Positions 44,237 to 57,372 of a DNA stretch of 64,000 bases are shown piece after piece. The first letter of the stretch is position 1. Each line of letters opens with the position of its first letter. Made by a program: the position numbers and the translations under genes. The stretch lies in the NCBI GenBank assembly GCA_020746835.1, contig JAGPNK010000011.1, forward strand, positions 1,488,001-1,552,000, given 5' to 3'. The DNA comes from Stachybotrys elegans (taxonomy: Eukaryota > Ascomycota > Sordariomycetes > Hypocreales > Stachybotryaceae). The notes beneath the pieces were generated by a model that ran no database searches, was not told the DNA's origin, and saw only the letters and a program-made list of their open reading frames with translations.

Positions 44237-45034
44237 TCATAATGAGTTGTTCTGGTACTGTTCACTCGTCGAGCCATCACTGTCGGCAGTGGACGAGGTT
44301 GGTGTAGCACGACGCACAGTGGGCTTCCTGTTGAAACCGAGCTTGGCACCAACCTTCTTCCAGCCCTTGTTGTGTGCGGCCATGGCACGTTGGAACCCAC
44401 CAGGAGACGTGTGGAAGCCCCATTCAGATGTAGGGGGTGTCGTGGGTGGCGTCATTGGCTCCGTGGCCGAGGGTGAGTTGGCGTCACTGTCATCCGTGAG
44501 ACCCTCGGAATCCTGAGCCTGAGATGATGATGTAGACCTAAGCCTAGCGACAGCACTTCTGCTCCCGACAGGCTGCATGGGAAGATGCTGGAGGTAATCT
44601 TCGCTGGGAATGTCTACATGAAGGGGAGTGACAGACTCTAGGAATGGTACCAAGAGAGAATCATTCATGAGCTCATAGATAATTCGCCCAGCGTCATCAA
44701 GCTCAGAGGGGTGAGGTGGGGTGGGCCGAGTGGGAAGAGCGAGCAGCCTATCCCGTACACTCGATGGGATGTTGACCTCCCGTGGGGAGCAAGGGACGAT
44801 GTAGACCTGCATCAGCTTCTCCCACAATGCACATACACGGTTGCAAGCGTCGACATTTGAGTTCTGCGACACCAGCTGATCATAGAAAGCACTGTAACGC
44901 TGAGAGTCGAGTGTGAACTCCAAAGTTTCCATGCAGTGATTCTGCGACAGGTATGCCATAAAGGCTGTCAGCGTGTAAGGCGGAGGCGAGACATCGCGAA
45001 GAATTTCGGATAGGGTAGGCGGGGGTGTAGTCAT
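44237..45034 (-). CDS. RGS-domain protein (regulator of G-protein signalling)
   Basis: From the ATG at 45034 (MTTPPPTLSEILRDVSPP) the protein has 265 residues. The frame is open 58 codons further up, to 45208, and an internal Met there is possible. The RGS fold begins at once: LSEILRDVSPPPYTLTAFMA, YLSQNHCMETLEFTLDSQRY, FYDQLV, then CALWEKLMQVYIVPCSPREV and NIPSSVRDRLLALP, and ELDDAGRIIYELMNDSLLVP. A Ser/Thr/Pro-rich tail follows, with SEWGFHTSPGGFQRAMAAHN and KKVGAKLGFNRK. RGS proteins speed GTP hydrolysis on G-alpha subunits and damp growth, conidiation and nutrient signalling. The start faces a roughly 10-kb gene-free interval. Confidence 0.85.
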   Translation of the reverse strand: MTTPPPTLSEILRDVSPPPYTLTAFMAYLSQNHCMETLEFTLDSQRYSAFYDQLVSQNSNVDACNRVCALWEKLMQVYIVPCSPREVNIPSSVRDRLLALPTRPTPPHPSELDDAGRIIYELMNDSLLVPFLESVTPLHVDIPSEDYLQHLPMQPVGSRSAVARLRSTSSSQAQDSEGLTDDSDANSPSATEPMTPPTTPPTSEWGFHTSPGGFQRAMAAHNKGWKKVGAKLGFNRKPTVRRATPTSSTADSDGSTSEQYQNNSL

Positions 45035-48000
45035 GGTGTAGCGAGAGCAGGATGCGCTGCTTCGCCGCGAGGTAGATGTTTCGGAAAATCCACAGGTATC
45101 CGTGGCAGAGGGTGGAGGCGAAGGAAGGTGCTTATAGATGCCCTGCGACGGATACACTGGTGGACGTCTGGGTCTCAAGTGAACCATATCCAACCAGCAA
45201 AGAGGCAAGTCTGGAGCGTGACTGCGTCGGATTCAGCGCAACAGCCTTCAGAGAGCCTGGTGTGATGTTGATTACAGATCAAGGCCGGACACAAGCATCG
45301 ACTGGTGGCGTATGCTGAGTGGAAGGCCGGTTGGTCGGCGGGAATAAGGTCGAAAGACGGGAACAACGGTGAGCCCAGGGCAAGAGGCGAGTAGTACGAT
45401 AGCGGAGTGTCGATCGGGGAGGCAACAGAGGCCTGGATGTGTTAACTCAACGAGTCCAAAGTTAAGAGCACTGGTGGAGGGCCGTCACATTCCACAGCGC
45501 GTACCTTAATTATGATGTTCTTGTACCCAGAGAGGAGAGCAGGACATCGACAATGAGAACGAAATCCGTATTGAATTAGTTATTATGTGCAACGGTGGGA
45601 TCGTTCGTCGTAAGCGGAGTGGATTGAAAACGAGTGAAGGTCGAGGTCGTCGTAACAATCGTCGTCGTCGTCGTCCTGGATCGTCTATGTCTGTGTCTGC
45701 CTGCCGAAGTGAATCGGTAGCTGACGGGGTCGTTGCTCGTTTGGCTCGAGATTTGCCACAAGTTCTGTTATGCAGTTGGAGGAAGGGAAGAAGAGAAGAG
45801 TGACGGTATTGAAGCTCCAATCCGAGTCGCGGACACCAAGAGAGTAATAAGTGAGGAAGAAGAGAGAGGTGGTAATGGTAGTAGAGACCATGTAGCCAAG
45901 GGTGACGAAGTTGGGGTGGGTGTGGCGGCGATTTGAATGGGTTGGAAAGCAGGAGGGTTGCGTGCGCCAGGCGTGGTACGTGCGGTACTGGTACAGCGCT
46001 AAAGTCGGATGGGTGGAGGAGCAGCAGCAGGTGGTAGGAAAGGGAGGGGAAGACCGACGATTTGGCCCATTGCGGTTTAGCAGGTTTGGAGAGGTACGTG
46101 CAGGGAAGGTAACTACCGCCCCATGGACGCCTCCAGTTGTGGTGGGCACCGGCCACTGGAAAGTGAACTGACTGTGGCCTTTAGTGGACTACGGCCATGG
46201 ACAATGGCAACACACAGTGGATACTTAGTGAACGTTGCCAATGGGAACAGTGTGGGCTTGGATTCTGGAGCCGCTAAAATGCCGTGCTACTACGTAACCC
46301 AAGGTGCCCTCCAAGCCCTCCTGCAGGCAAGGATGGCATCGAGAATGGCCGCATTAAATTATGGGGGGTGGGCAGGAGAGGGGGCAGCCGAAGTGGACAC
46401 TGGCCCTGTCTGGCTTAGCGCTCGTGTGTCGCTGCTGCTAGGATGACAGGGGCTAGGAGCTGGCAAGTACCTCGTAGGTTGGGTACCTGGCCTCCGAGAT
46501 GGTGTTAGGCTACGGAGAAGGCGAGAGGTCTTCGCTCCCTCCCATCCGTCATCCCTGCCATCCGTGGTGGATGATGGATGAGAAGAACCGCGCGCGACAC
46601 GAGTGAGGCCGAGCAAGGGGTTCAGCCACCAAAGATTCTACGGCATAGCCAGAGCGCTCTCGAACCGGAGCCGCGAACCTACGGATCGGTCTTTTCCTTT
46701 GCGTGGACGGACCGACAGGAAAAATGAACGCGAGGCAGGCAGGCCAGGAGATGCGAGGAGATACCTTAGCTCCAGTGTGAAACAGCGGGAAAAACAAGTC
46801 ACCAGATGCCCACAGGCAGGGCGGGCCAAAGGACACACCGACTGACAACAAGACGCACGGTCATTACGGACTCAGACTGGGACCAAGGCCTCGTGAGCCA
46901 TCAAAGGAGTCAGGCGAGAAGGGAAAAGAACGAGAAGAAAAGCTCGAGCCTTCAAAGGGTCAGAGTGTCCATCAGAACAGCAACATGACGGTAACGTGTC
47001 CCATGAGACGGATCGAGGTGTGATTTGCATCTGGCGGCGCATGAAATGTAAGACAACATTCCAGAACGGAACACGGACAGAACATTCGAGAGAAGATGTG
47101 CACAAAACGGTTTGACAGGACACTGAAACGCTTCAGCAACGAGGGTGTGATGCTATAGTATCACACACAACGAAACCCAACATCGCAGCACATACATAAC
47201 CGAAACTCGCCAGAAGTGCCACTTACAGTATTATGCATCTTTGGGCGAGCATTATGCTTAGTGTTAAGGTACAAATAATACCTAGCAGCTTCAATGTACA
47301 GCGCGGTAGTACCTATCCTGTGCAGTACTTCTCAATACATACAATTTAGCGAGTAAAACAGGTAGCGCCCTAGCAAACAGCTCTTCGGGGCTGATATCCC
47401 TGGCCACTACTTCACTGAGCTTTTTATGTACACCGTCAAGCACGGATAGTAGATCATGTATGGAGCCTGGCCAGTCTACGTCACCTACCACTACTGTAAG
47501 ACACGCAACTACAGACTCGCATCGCTACGGTGCCGACCGTGGTTCCAGCAATCAAACGATCGTACCACTCCCGCCTTCTTCGATGGACATTTCCTAGGGG
47601 CCGCGAGTCGGCGTAGATTATAAATCACGTTAAGCGGGAGCGCTGGGCAGTGTGTTGCTGGGCAAGCGGTATTATAGAGTGGAAATATCGTTTCCTTTCG
47701 AAAGTCAGTCACGACACAAACGAGAGCAAAAAGGCGCGAGTCCCGGCGTCGGGGACGACGGGTGGGCAACCAGTGTACCTTTTGCCATCAGTACTTGGAG
47801 GGGTGACAGGGATGGAGAAGAAGGGGAAAGGAGAAAAGAGAATGAGACACCCATGAACCAACCCTTGCCTTACTAAGGCAGAGACGAGACAAGGTAAAGT
47901 GGGAGATGCACACAGAGGAGCCGCTCAAAAGATGGGTCAGGCCCTAGAATAACACTAGAAGACGCCACAGTGGCCAATGACGGCAGCAGAGTGGCATGGA

Positions 48001-51000
48001 GAAAGGGAGGTGGGCGAAGTGGGCGAGTGGTACCGGCGGGCGCTGTTGGACAAGGCACGGGAGCGGATCTGCACCTCATGTGCCTTGTCCCGTCTTGTGC
48101 AAGTATCCAGTGCTGCTCCTCGTTGCAGCCTTGGAGTATGCTATTAACAGAAAGGTATTCGGAGCGTTCGGAGGCTGTGCTTGCCAATCATGAAGCGATG
48201 ACGATGTTGGCGATGCTCGCGCCGCTGGCAGAACAGACGCACATCATTGCGGATTGCGGGCTGTCAAGGCCGGACCTACGTGAACCAGCGGCACGCAATC
48301 TGAGGGGACGTGCTATCACGATGGCACGAGCAATCAAAGGCAATCAGACCGAAAACCTCCATCACCCAGTAACCCCCCCCGCCGGTCGAACCACCATGCG
48401 CACGTCCGGGACGTGCATCACACGGCTGGACCTCTTTGTGCACCAGCCAGCACCTAGCAGTACCCACTGTCCGGGCGAGAGATGCGCAGAGGCCAGAGAG
48501 CGACATGTCCTGACAAGAATCGAGGACCAGAGTGGGCACAGCATGACACATGGCAAATGAGAAGTCATGAATGAATACGGATACAGGACCGGCCATAGTC
48601 ATTTCACCAGATGCGATCATATGAGAGAGGGATGTGGGGACGATTGCGTTGCTTGTTGTCTCTGCGACGAAAAACGGGTGGTGGGGGGAAGAGGCTTCCA
48701 GGGAGTTGCCAAATGCGGATTGGCCTGGATTGGATGCCATTCCCAACTTCCTCCCACAACCCGTGAGAGGTATGACTGCAGGGCGAAGTTCGCAATGATT
48801 TCCTGCCTGACTTGCTGACGCAAACACGGCACGGGGACTTTGGCATCGTACATTGTCAATCGATTCCACATGCGGCTGCAGTGCCCCTAGCCGCCTTTAC
48901 GCCATACAGCGCGACCAAACGCTGACCCCCAGGCCTGCTTGCCTGCCTCACAGCAGGTTTCGGTATGTGGGCAGCAAGCAGCATGTTCGTGTCTTGGGCT
49001 GCGCCCATCATTCCGATCACGTAATGTACTCAGGACTGTACTTTGCTCGAAGCGCGGTGTTAGCGCCGTCAGAAATGAACAGGCTTGGGCTTGGGAGCGG
49101 GTGATCATCCGGGCTGTCTCGTTTCATCCGAGGCGATCCAACACTTGCTGAAAACAAGCCCCCCCCCTCTCTCCCCTTATGGCTGGCCAGAGAATGCTAG
49201 GCAAGCCGGGGTCCACACCCATCCGTCTTGGTGTCTTGGTAGAGAGCCAAGTGCACACCGTCTGGCTTGCAAGCCCAAGAAAGCCAAGGTCATGAGGCAC
49301 GCCAACTGCTTCCCGTCCCTCTTCTTGGCTCTTCTCTCGAGTTCTCTCCTTCGAAGTAAAGTCAATCTGCGACCCGCATTCGATGCCGACGTGTTGACCT
49401 GCAGATCACTGTGCTAGGCGTACTTCGTGCGTCATTGTCATTGTTGCTGGCGTCGTGTGTCGTTCAGCTTATCGTCCTACTATTGAGCGAAAACCGTCCG
49501 AGTCTTGGCGAGCTGGGCCGTCGACCAGAATACGCCACATGGGATAGGTGTTGGTCAACTTCTCCTCCTGGTCAGAGGTCGATGTATTCGCAGCGAGATA
49601 CCCTACGCGCCCAAGTGCTACAACTCTACAACAAGGCCGCTAATGCACCGATTGTGAATTCGGCGCCTGCCTCCTAAGCCGCTATCCAGATCGCACACAG
49701 CCATTGGCTCCCTGTGCGTCGGAACGCTTCGTCATAATGGCGGGTGCGGCGTCAAGCCTTTGGTCATTGGCGATAGGATCAGAACCACCAGCATTGGCAG
49801 CCGCTGGCGGCGAAGCCAAAAAATCCAGGCCCTGCCTCCAACCCCAGGATTTCTCGACTATAAGCCTGGGCTTACAAAATGGCGAGAATAAGTGAAGGCC
49901 TGGATCTGGTTTGACGTCGAACAGCATCCACCATCCCGCTTGTCCGAATATACGATGACAACAAGATGTTTAGGCTATCCAACCGAACAAGGAAGGAGAG
50001 CACTAGGAGGATCCGCAGTTGACACCTATCAACACAGATGGTGATTGATTGGCCGCTTCTTAGGTGTCGGAGGCTTACTATTAAACTTGAGATGAAGTGG
50101 TGAGGGCGGCACAGCGGTTCATTTGTTCTCAGCCAATCACCGACGGTTGGCCTACGGTCTGGCAAAATGCCCGATGTGCGCGTTGTCAGATCTCTGTGCT
50201 AATCTCAGCAGTTGATACGCCCGAACCAACACCAGCTGCCGCTCTATTGCGGTATCCAGCCCTCTGGCGTCGCCTGTGCCGCTTCCTCGCATTGCAAGTA
50301 CAGTACATGGCCCGGCGCCCAGCCAGCCACTCCGGGAAGTGGTGGGAAGCAAGGAGCGGAAGGGGGAAGGGGGGGTGGGTCATTATGCGACCAGGGTCGT
50401 GGTTCTTGTGCGAGATCCCTGCTTAAACTCTCACTCTACCTGCCCTACCCCTTTGGGCACCGCGCGGCACTTGACCCTTCTGTCCTTCTGTCTGATCCAT
50501 ACTTGAGACATCAGCATCCAGCGACTGGGGTTGTGTGCGCTGATCAATTGCTCCATACCCAGACATTATGTGTCAAGCTATGTATGGTTGGTTGGTCGAG
50601 CCAGCCCGTGGCCGGTGTCTCGGACCAGAGGGATGGAACACCAGCATGCCCAGAGTCCGAAATCAAACACACGCATGGCCATGACGATAGCGCAGCAACA
50701 ATGAAAATCTACCGAGCGTCGCTTTCTCCCCCGCCGATATCCTACCTCCTTTTCTCCCACCAGTCCATCATGCCAATTGCGCCCGTGAGCAAGGAGAGCG
50801 GAAAGTATGTCTGCCGATCATGCCACATTCCCGGATACTCCAATCTCGGCCGTACTTGGAATGGGGTCTCTCTCCACGCCAATCGATAGGACTGGAGGCC
50901 ACCTGCTTAACTGGTGCACACATCAGAGGCCCACCAACTTGCCATTGGCATCGTGAACGGGTTGTGGCCTCCTTGGACCCTTGATGTGGTTGTCTATACC

Positions 51001-54000
51001 CCGCGGTCGGTCTTGACCGTGCGGCACTTCGCTTCCCCTTGTATCATGGGCAGCACGGCTCCCCGAGGCCCAAAGTAGCAAGTAGCAGGGACGTGGTGCA
51101 CCGTGTGCCGTGTGCCGTGTGCCCGTGTGGCTCCTTTGTCAGATTCGCCGTTGTTAGGTATATCGAAACGATGCGGCCTATAAGACTCGGCGGCAAAGAC
51201 AACTGGCGTCACATCGGCATTTGGCCTGGCCATCGTGCATCAATTAAGCATGTGTGGGTCTGAGGCAAAACCCGCTGCGGATGATGAGATGAGCCATCAC
51301 AGGCTGTTGTGTCCAACTGACGACGCCTGACACGACTTTTTCCGGATTACGTTGTGGTGTTGGGACATTTGCCACCAACCCGTTGGCATCCCAAGGTATT
51401 TGGCAGCTCAGCGGGCAGCAAGCGCGGGAGGTGTGGTTAAGCTCTGAGCCAAGCCAGAGCCTAACAGTGTCGATCGATTAAAGCAGCCAAGCAGCAACCT
51501 TTGCAGGAGAAGCAGAAGCAGAAGGGTGCAAGGGTCCATCCCTCCCAGAGATTTGACATTCGACCGACTCATGAACTAGGAAGCCCCCCGGCCTTTTCGT
51601 CCGTCTATCTTGTGCCGGTCCAGACTCCAGTAACTATCTGATTGGTGTGCAACCTCGGACCGTTGGGAAAGGGGAAGTCAATTAATGCCTGCGGTCAACG
51701 GATGCTAACGAAAGCAGATGCCCCTGGGCTCGCAGTCGTGCTCCACGGCCATGGTCAATGCATTCCCACGCGCATTGATTGAGGTCTCTACCGGTGTAAC
51801 ATTTACCCTGTGGGACGCATCCCTGGAGAAGGGAAAAAGGAAAAGAAAAAAGACTGGCCAGTTTCTGTCTTGTTGGGGCTAAAGAATTGGGCGATTTTGC
51901 CACTCGGGTCAGCAGCCTCAGCTCAATCGGGGCCGGGCTTGGCTGCTACGCCCAAGCCACAAGGCTTTCTCAGAGAAGGCGGTTGAACAAAGTCCCTCCC
52001 AGATGGTCCGATAGATGCATTGCGGTGAGCGCGAAACGGAAGGTTGCCAAGCCATATCATGAACTTTTCGTCGGCGCCCAGTCCAAGCCCCTGTCGCGGT
52101 ACTTGACCCGGTCGCAATCCCTGGTCGGAACTGAGCCGAAGTGCAAAAGCAAGCATTGGCCGGATGCGTGCAGGAGCCCAGAACAAAACATGCCTTGGCA
52201 ATAGAAGGCCCGTTGGAAAGAAAAGCTTTGCGCGCGCGCGCAGACTGCAGGGTCTGTACGGAGTACCATGTCGAAAGATTCTAATAGCGCCGGAGCAACC
52301 AACCGCGACATCGTCATGTTGCACGCGGGTTTTGCCAGATGCAGTAAGGACAGAGAACCCGGCTTTGGGGGCTTCTAGAATGTCGTTGTTTGTGGAGGGG
52401 GGTCTCCTCGGTCAGCTTTGACTCGGAAAACAGACTAGGTGGCACATCCGACGACTCACGAGGACAAGAACAAGAGCAGGCCACACAGCACAGGGGTGCA
52501 GACGACGGATAGATCAAATCGATAAATTCCGCAATATAGGGGGATCCGGCATCAATAACAAAGTTCGGACAAACCGCCCGGCCATGTACACGGCTTGAAA
52601 GGTACATACATGCATGCATGGTCCACTCGGGTCGGGTAGAGTAAACTCACAGTTGTCAAGATGGCCTGAGAATTGGAATATCAGATCACCCAGTTGCGTG
52701 ACTGCCAATGGAGACTGCTGCCGCCCGGAGTAACCTGCTGTGGTTCAAGGAGGCATCCGTGCGACGACACATATGCATGCCGCAAAACCATGGCAACACT
52801 GACCATGGTCAGTTCGGACGAATCATACCTAAACATGCCATCACGCATATATGACAACGACAACAACAACAACCCACAACTATTGAAGTCAATTGCGCCG
52901 CTGTTCCGTCCCTGGTAGGCAGGTCGAGGCTCTCAAGCCAAGCTTCAGCCCCAGGACGCGGCAGGGCGGCAGCGCCTGATCGGACCAATCGGGCTTGCCG
53001 CCTGGCTAGGGCAAATTTTATTTGATCTTTTATCATTATTATTTAATCTTCAATTTTTTTTTTTTGCCCACCATTCAATCAAGCCACCAAAATTATCCGA
53101 CGAACCGGGCCAGCCTCACTTTCTCACGTCGCCCTCCTTTGCCGACGTGTAAGGTTCTAGAAGCAAGCCACGCTCCCATCAGCCGACTGCATTTGCGGAT
53201 GCACCTCCGGAGGGGGCCGCCATGGTGATTATGTAACAGCATTGGTGCAGCGCCGCCTGCCGGCTTGCATGCCACTAACCGTGCAGTTGCTAAGCGGTGC
53301 TTTACTGGGTTGATGTCGGCTTTCCCACCAGAAGGGAGATGCTGCCTCGCTTCCGCTTCCGCTTCATGGCGGGAATCGCGATGTTGCATATTTATTTTAT
53401 TTTATCTTGTATTTTGTATTATTATTGTCATTTTATGTTATTTTTTTCCTTTCCCGCTCTCCTTTGTCGCTCAAATCCCCCATCCGTCCTTTGTCGCACA
53501 ACGGACCCGCTAATCCGTGCCAACCCTGTTCGGATCTGTGCGCTGCTTCTTCTGCTTCTTCCATGGAAATTCTTTCCTCGATCGCTTGGGCCTTTGCATA
53601 TTTTTCCCCCTTCTCTTATTCCCCACTGCCGACCCCCCCGAGGGACTCCATTGCGGCTGTCAACGGCTCAGAATAAATGAACAAAGGAAAGAAGCAGGGA
53701 AGATATTTTGTTGCTTGTCTTCTTCCAACTTGTACAGTGGCTTCGTTTGCTTCACGCCGACACATGCCACCTGTCGGCTAGTCCTTATCTGCCTTTATTG
53801 CCGAGCTGGAAAGCTGCCGAGGAGGAACCAAGCGCGGAAACGACGCCTGCTGAACCATCCAGCTGGGTTGAGCCCGCTAGAGTAGCTGAAAAAGTTCGAA
53901 TGCAGTAACCTACAACCATCATAGTGCTTTGCTTCGGACTCGCTAGCTCGGCTCCGGTCGCTGAGCCCTTTTAATTTATTATTATTATTACTTGTTTGTT

Positions 54001-55279
54001 CTTTATTCTTTATCATTTTATCTCAATTTTCTTATTCCCTGGGCTGCAAATGGGCTTCCAGCGCCTCTCTGCTAACCCACCAGCTTTCCCAGCTAATGCG
54101 CGAAAGGCTTCGTACGATGTGGAATTGTGCCAACGCCCCCGACCCCCCGTCGTTCTAGACGGCTCTTATTTTGTCCTTTTACCATGCATAATCCCTCACC
54201 AGCCCTGGTATCTTCCCTATCACCCGCCCTCCGCCTGCGGGAGTCACGATGCCATCATCCTAGCACCCGCTTTTACCCTAACCGCCTCGCTCAAGCCAAA
54301 CCACGGCAAGGCGCTTCGTTGTTATTGCCCACCATCGATGGACCGGCTCCGCTACATGACTTGACATGTCCCTCAGCCAGCCTCGGACTCTTCCCCGGCC
54401 ACCGATCCGGATTCTGACTCACAAGGTTCGATAACCCTCTTGGTTCGTATGTCATGATGGGGGGGCCGTAACCGTCGAGGATGGGTCACGCCGCCGCTCT
54501 TCCAGGCTGCTGTGGTTAGGGCCGCGCCGTTCCCGTCTGTCCTAAGGACATAGGTGACAGCCAAGCCTGGCTTCATGACTTAGTCGTGTGCATGTTTCTC
54601 CGAGCGCATGTTTGGAGTGTTGATCCAGGTGATACGATTAAAACGGTCTCGGCCACCGACCGACCTCTCTAGACTGGCCCCGTGGAACCTTCTCGATTCC
54701 AGCTGAACTCCTGCTCCAAGCAGGTAATTGCTAGGGATATCGTCATGGAATGATTGGCTGCGTCGAAGGCAGGTTAACGCTGGATCTGTTTGTGTCGTGC
54801 CTTGTTTTGCATCTGCCTGCTCTCTGTCGGTTGTGTGTCTCTTACTCTGAAGCCCCCTTAATGATACATGTATGGTGGTGATGAGGTACGGATCCAGCGA
54901 AGGATGCCAAAGCTCATGGTTGTATTCAATGCCGACGCCAAGAATATAATAGACATATATGATAGAGTAGGTGCGTGCAGTGAGGAAAAATGAACAATAG
55001 TGTATGCGAACAATGCTACTAGCCCTGCTGCCCGCAGGACTAAAGAGCAGAGTCAAACGATAAAGGGATCGTCAGAATCACCCATTGGCCGGAGCCAGAG
55101 AACAATGAGGGGATAATAGACATATAAACAGATAGCACGACAACCTTTATTAATCACAGCCCCTTAACGCCGGTTTAAATACAAGGGCGTATCCTCTCCA
55201 TGTCATCCGATATCTCACATACGTGAGAGTAGTAGAACTTCTTGATTGCCGCAGATGAGCTGTATGTTGATGCCATGGG
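45035..55279. other. 10-kb interval without a convincing gene
   Basis: Reading both strands I find only short, mutually overlapping frames (largest 225 residues, 50212-50889 +) with no domain and no matching splice sites. It contains pyrimidine-rich + strand stretches at 53000-54100 like those of long fungal leaders, a (GC)n run at about 52231-52242, GCATGCATGCATGG at 52610-52623, a GTGTGCC repeat at 51098-51125, a 10-base T run at 53051, and an 11-bp-stem hairpin at 48048-48090. I checked it for tRNA B-box and 5S rRNA motifs and found none that fold. It may hold regulatory DNA or non-coding transcripts. Confidence 0.5.
48048..48090. repeat. perfect 11-bp inverted repeat (hairpin)
   Basis: GGACAAGGCAC at 48048-48058 pairs exactly with GTGCCTTGTCC at 48080-48090 across a 21-base spacer. 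No gene end lies near, so it is not an obvious terminator. Confidence 0.6.
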
Positions 55280-57372
55280 CTATTCCTCGCTAGGCTTGTC
55301 ATGTCGAGAATACAGATTCCGTTCAATCGTACTGGCAAAATCTAGCTTGCCTCGCTCAACCTGCTTTCGGTTCGTTGAGAGTAAAGGCTTTGGGAGACCC
55401 ATAGACTCAAGAAAAGAGACGGCTAGAAGAGGTCAGCAAGTTGCATGGGACGTGGTTAGGCAACCATTGGAAACTCACTCTCTTTCCACTCCAATTCCTG
55501 TCTCTTCTTGTCCCAGCCGAACTCATCGGTCATGATGTCGATGATCTTGGGAAGCGCCTCCAGGGATGCTTGGGCATTTAGAAACGCCAACCGTGTGCGG
55601 CGCGCGAGGACGTCGACAGCCGTCTGCGCATACTCATGGCGGACGGCGTATCGAACCTCACCATCGACGAATGGGTATAGCTGCGAGATGCGCTCGCCTC
55701 GGGCCGGGAAGCGCTTGTTAGTCAACTTACACAATGAAGCCACCGTCCAGGCGCGATCGCCGTAGCTTTCTGTCAGATGCTTCGCCACATCGGTCTCAAC
55801 ACCGAAATGCTGGATAATGGGGATGAAAAGAGTTCGGCTAAAGCCGTGTGCGCCGACGAGGCGGACGTTGTGCGTTTGGCAAGATCCATCAAGATCAGCG
55901 CCGTCGTCGATCATCTCCGTACCGCTGACACGTGGAGCGTTGATGACGCGCTTTGGCTTCAGCCCGTATTCCTTTATAGCAGCATCCACACACTCTTCAG
56001 CCATCTGGCGATATGTGGTCCATTTGCCGCCAGCACAGGTCAGGAGTCCAGAAGCAGATATATCGATAAGGTGGTTGCGGACGAGGGACTCGGTATTCTT
56101 CGCCTTTGGGTCCTTAACCAAGGGCCGGATTCCTGACCACGCAGCTAGAACATCTCCTCGGCGCACACTAAGCTCCGGCGAGAGGTAATGGCGAATCTCA
56201 TCCAAGATCCAGTTGATTGACTTTTCGTCAGGCAGAGGGTTCGGGGTGATGGGACACGGCGTGTCTGTGGTTCCGGCGATTGTGTTACCTTGCCAGGGGA
56301 GGAAGAAGATGACGCGGCCGTCCGAGGTGTTGGGATCAATAAGGCCCATCTTTCCAGGACAGTAGTATCCAGGCAGGATGACATGGACACCGGAAGCAGG
56401 TGCAACGATTTCTTTACAATTTTGGTCGTCCATCTTGCGGATCGAGTCGGTGAATGGGCCCGTACAATTGATGATGGACTTAGCCTTGACAGTAATGTCC
56501 CGGCCTGGCTTGCCGTCTTTGGCCGCGATCAAGTCCTTGACAGTTGCGCCACATAGCTTGCCTCGGTCATCCTTCAAAAGGCCCGTGACCTCGGTGTGAT
56601 TAAGGACAGTAGCTCCATATAAAGCAGCTGTCATGGCTATAGAGACGTTCATGCGGGAATCGTTGTGAGCGCCATCATAGTACACAAGCGCGCCGACCAA
56701 GCCAGTCGACTTGAGCATGGGAAAGGCATCCAGAGCCTTGCTGCGGGTGAGAAAGTAGGAGCTCTCGATACCCTCACTGCCAGCGAGAAAGTCGTAAAAC
56801 TTGGTGCCGGCCCAGTAATACGGAGCCTTGAACCAGCTGTCGAGCGGCACCATGATGGGAAGCCACATGCTCAGGTGCGGCGCCGTCTGGAGGAAGTACT
56901 TGCGCTCCTTGAGGGCTTCTCGGACGAGCTGGTACTGATTCCAATCGAGATTCCAAACGGCTTTCTCCAGATAGCGAACGCCACCATGGACGAGCTTGGT
57001 GCTCTTGCTGCTAGTGCCGCTGCTGAAGTCATCGCGCTCCACGACAGCCACCTTGAGACCCCTGGTGACGGCATCTAGGGCAACTCCAGTCCCGGTGGCA
57101 CCGCCACCGACAATAAGCATGTCGTATTCCTCAACATCTGCCTTGGCGCTGGCTTCAAGGTCGGCCAGCTGCTCAAGGCGAGACTTGACGCGCGGGAAGC
57201 GAGGCATGCGGAAGCTGCCATCAGGGCCATACGTGGGAGGCGGCACCGCCGCGGCCGATGAGATGCCTGGGATATCGCGGGGCCGGTAGCTGTAGGCGAG
57301 GACGGCGCCGGTGGTCGCGACGGCTCCTGGGAGAAGCAGACGCCGCCACAGACGAGCTTGGCGACTTGCCAT
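55280..57372 (-). CDS. GUT2: mitochondrial FAD-dependent glycerol-3-phosphate dehydrogenase
   Basis: Exons 55479-57372 and 55280-55422 with a 56-bp intron give 678 residues. The start at 57372 (MASRQARLWRRLLLPGAVAT) combines a basic leader with a hydrophobic segment, as expected for an inner-membrane anchor facing the intermembrane space. An in-frame ATG 63 bp upstream is less suitable. The FAD-binding loop GGGATGTG lies at about residues 87-94. Further marks: SSGTSSKSTKLVHGGVRYLE, GALVYYDGAHNDSRM, INCTGPFTDSIR, WQGNTIAGTTDTPCPITPNP and LLTCAGGKWTTYRQMAEECV. The last exon adds the helix FLESMGLPKPLL..RNLYSRHD. The enzyme oxidises glycerol-3-phosphate to dihydroxyacetone phosphate and passes electrons to ubiquinone. 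Confidence 0.94.

Noticed and set aside
45506..46156. 216-residue - strand frame upstream of the RGS gene
   Set aside because: Leu/His/Pro-rich translation of a purine/pyrimidine-biased leader region; no domain.
48276..48869. 197-residue - strand frame in the gene-free interval
   Set aside because: No domain, low-quality composition, overlapped by equally long frames on the other strand; consistent with chance in GC-balanced DNA.
49411..49677. 88-residue + strand frame with a hydrophobic N-terminus (MLGVLRASLSLLLASCVVQL)
   Set aside because: Signal-like start but no cysteine pattern, homologous motif or neighbouring support; too short to separate from chance.
50212..50889. 225-residue + strand frame
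   Set aside because: Cys/His/Pro-rich without pattern, no splice partners or homologous motif.
54420..54440. GGTTCGATAACC, like a tRNA T-arm
   Set aside because: The flanks do not pair into a five-base T stem, and no A box or acceptor stem lies at the right distance.
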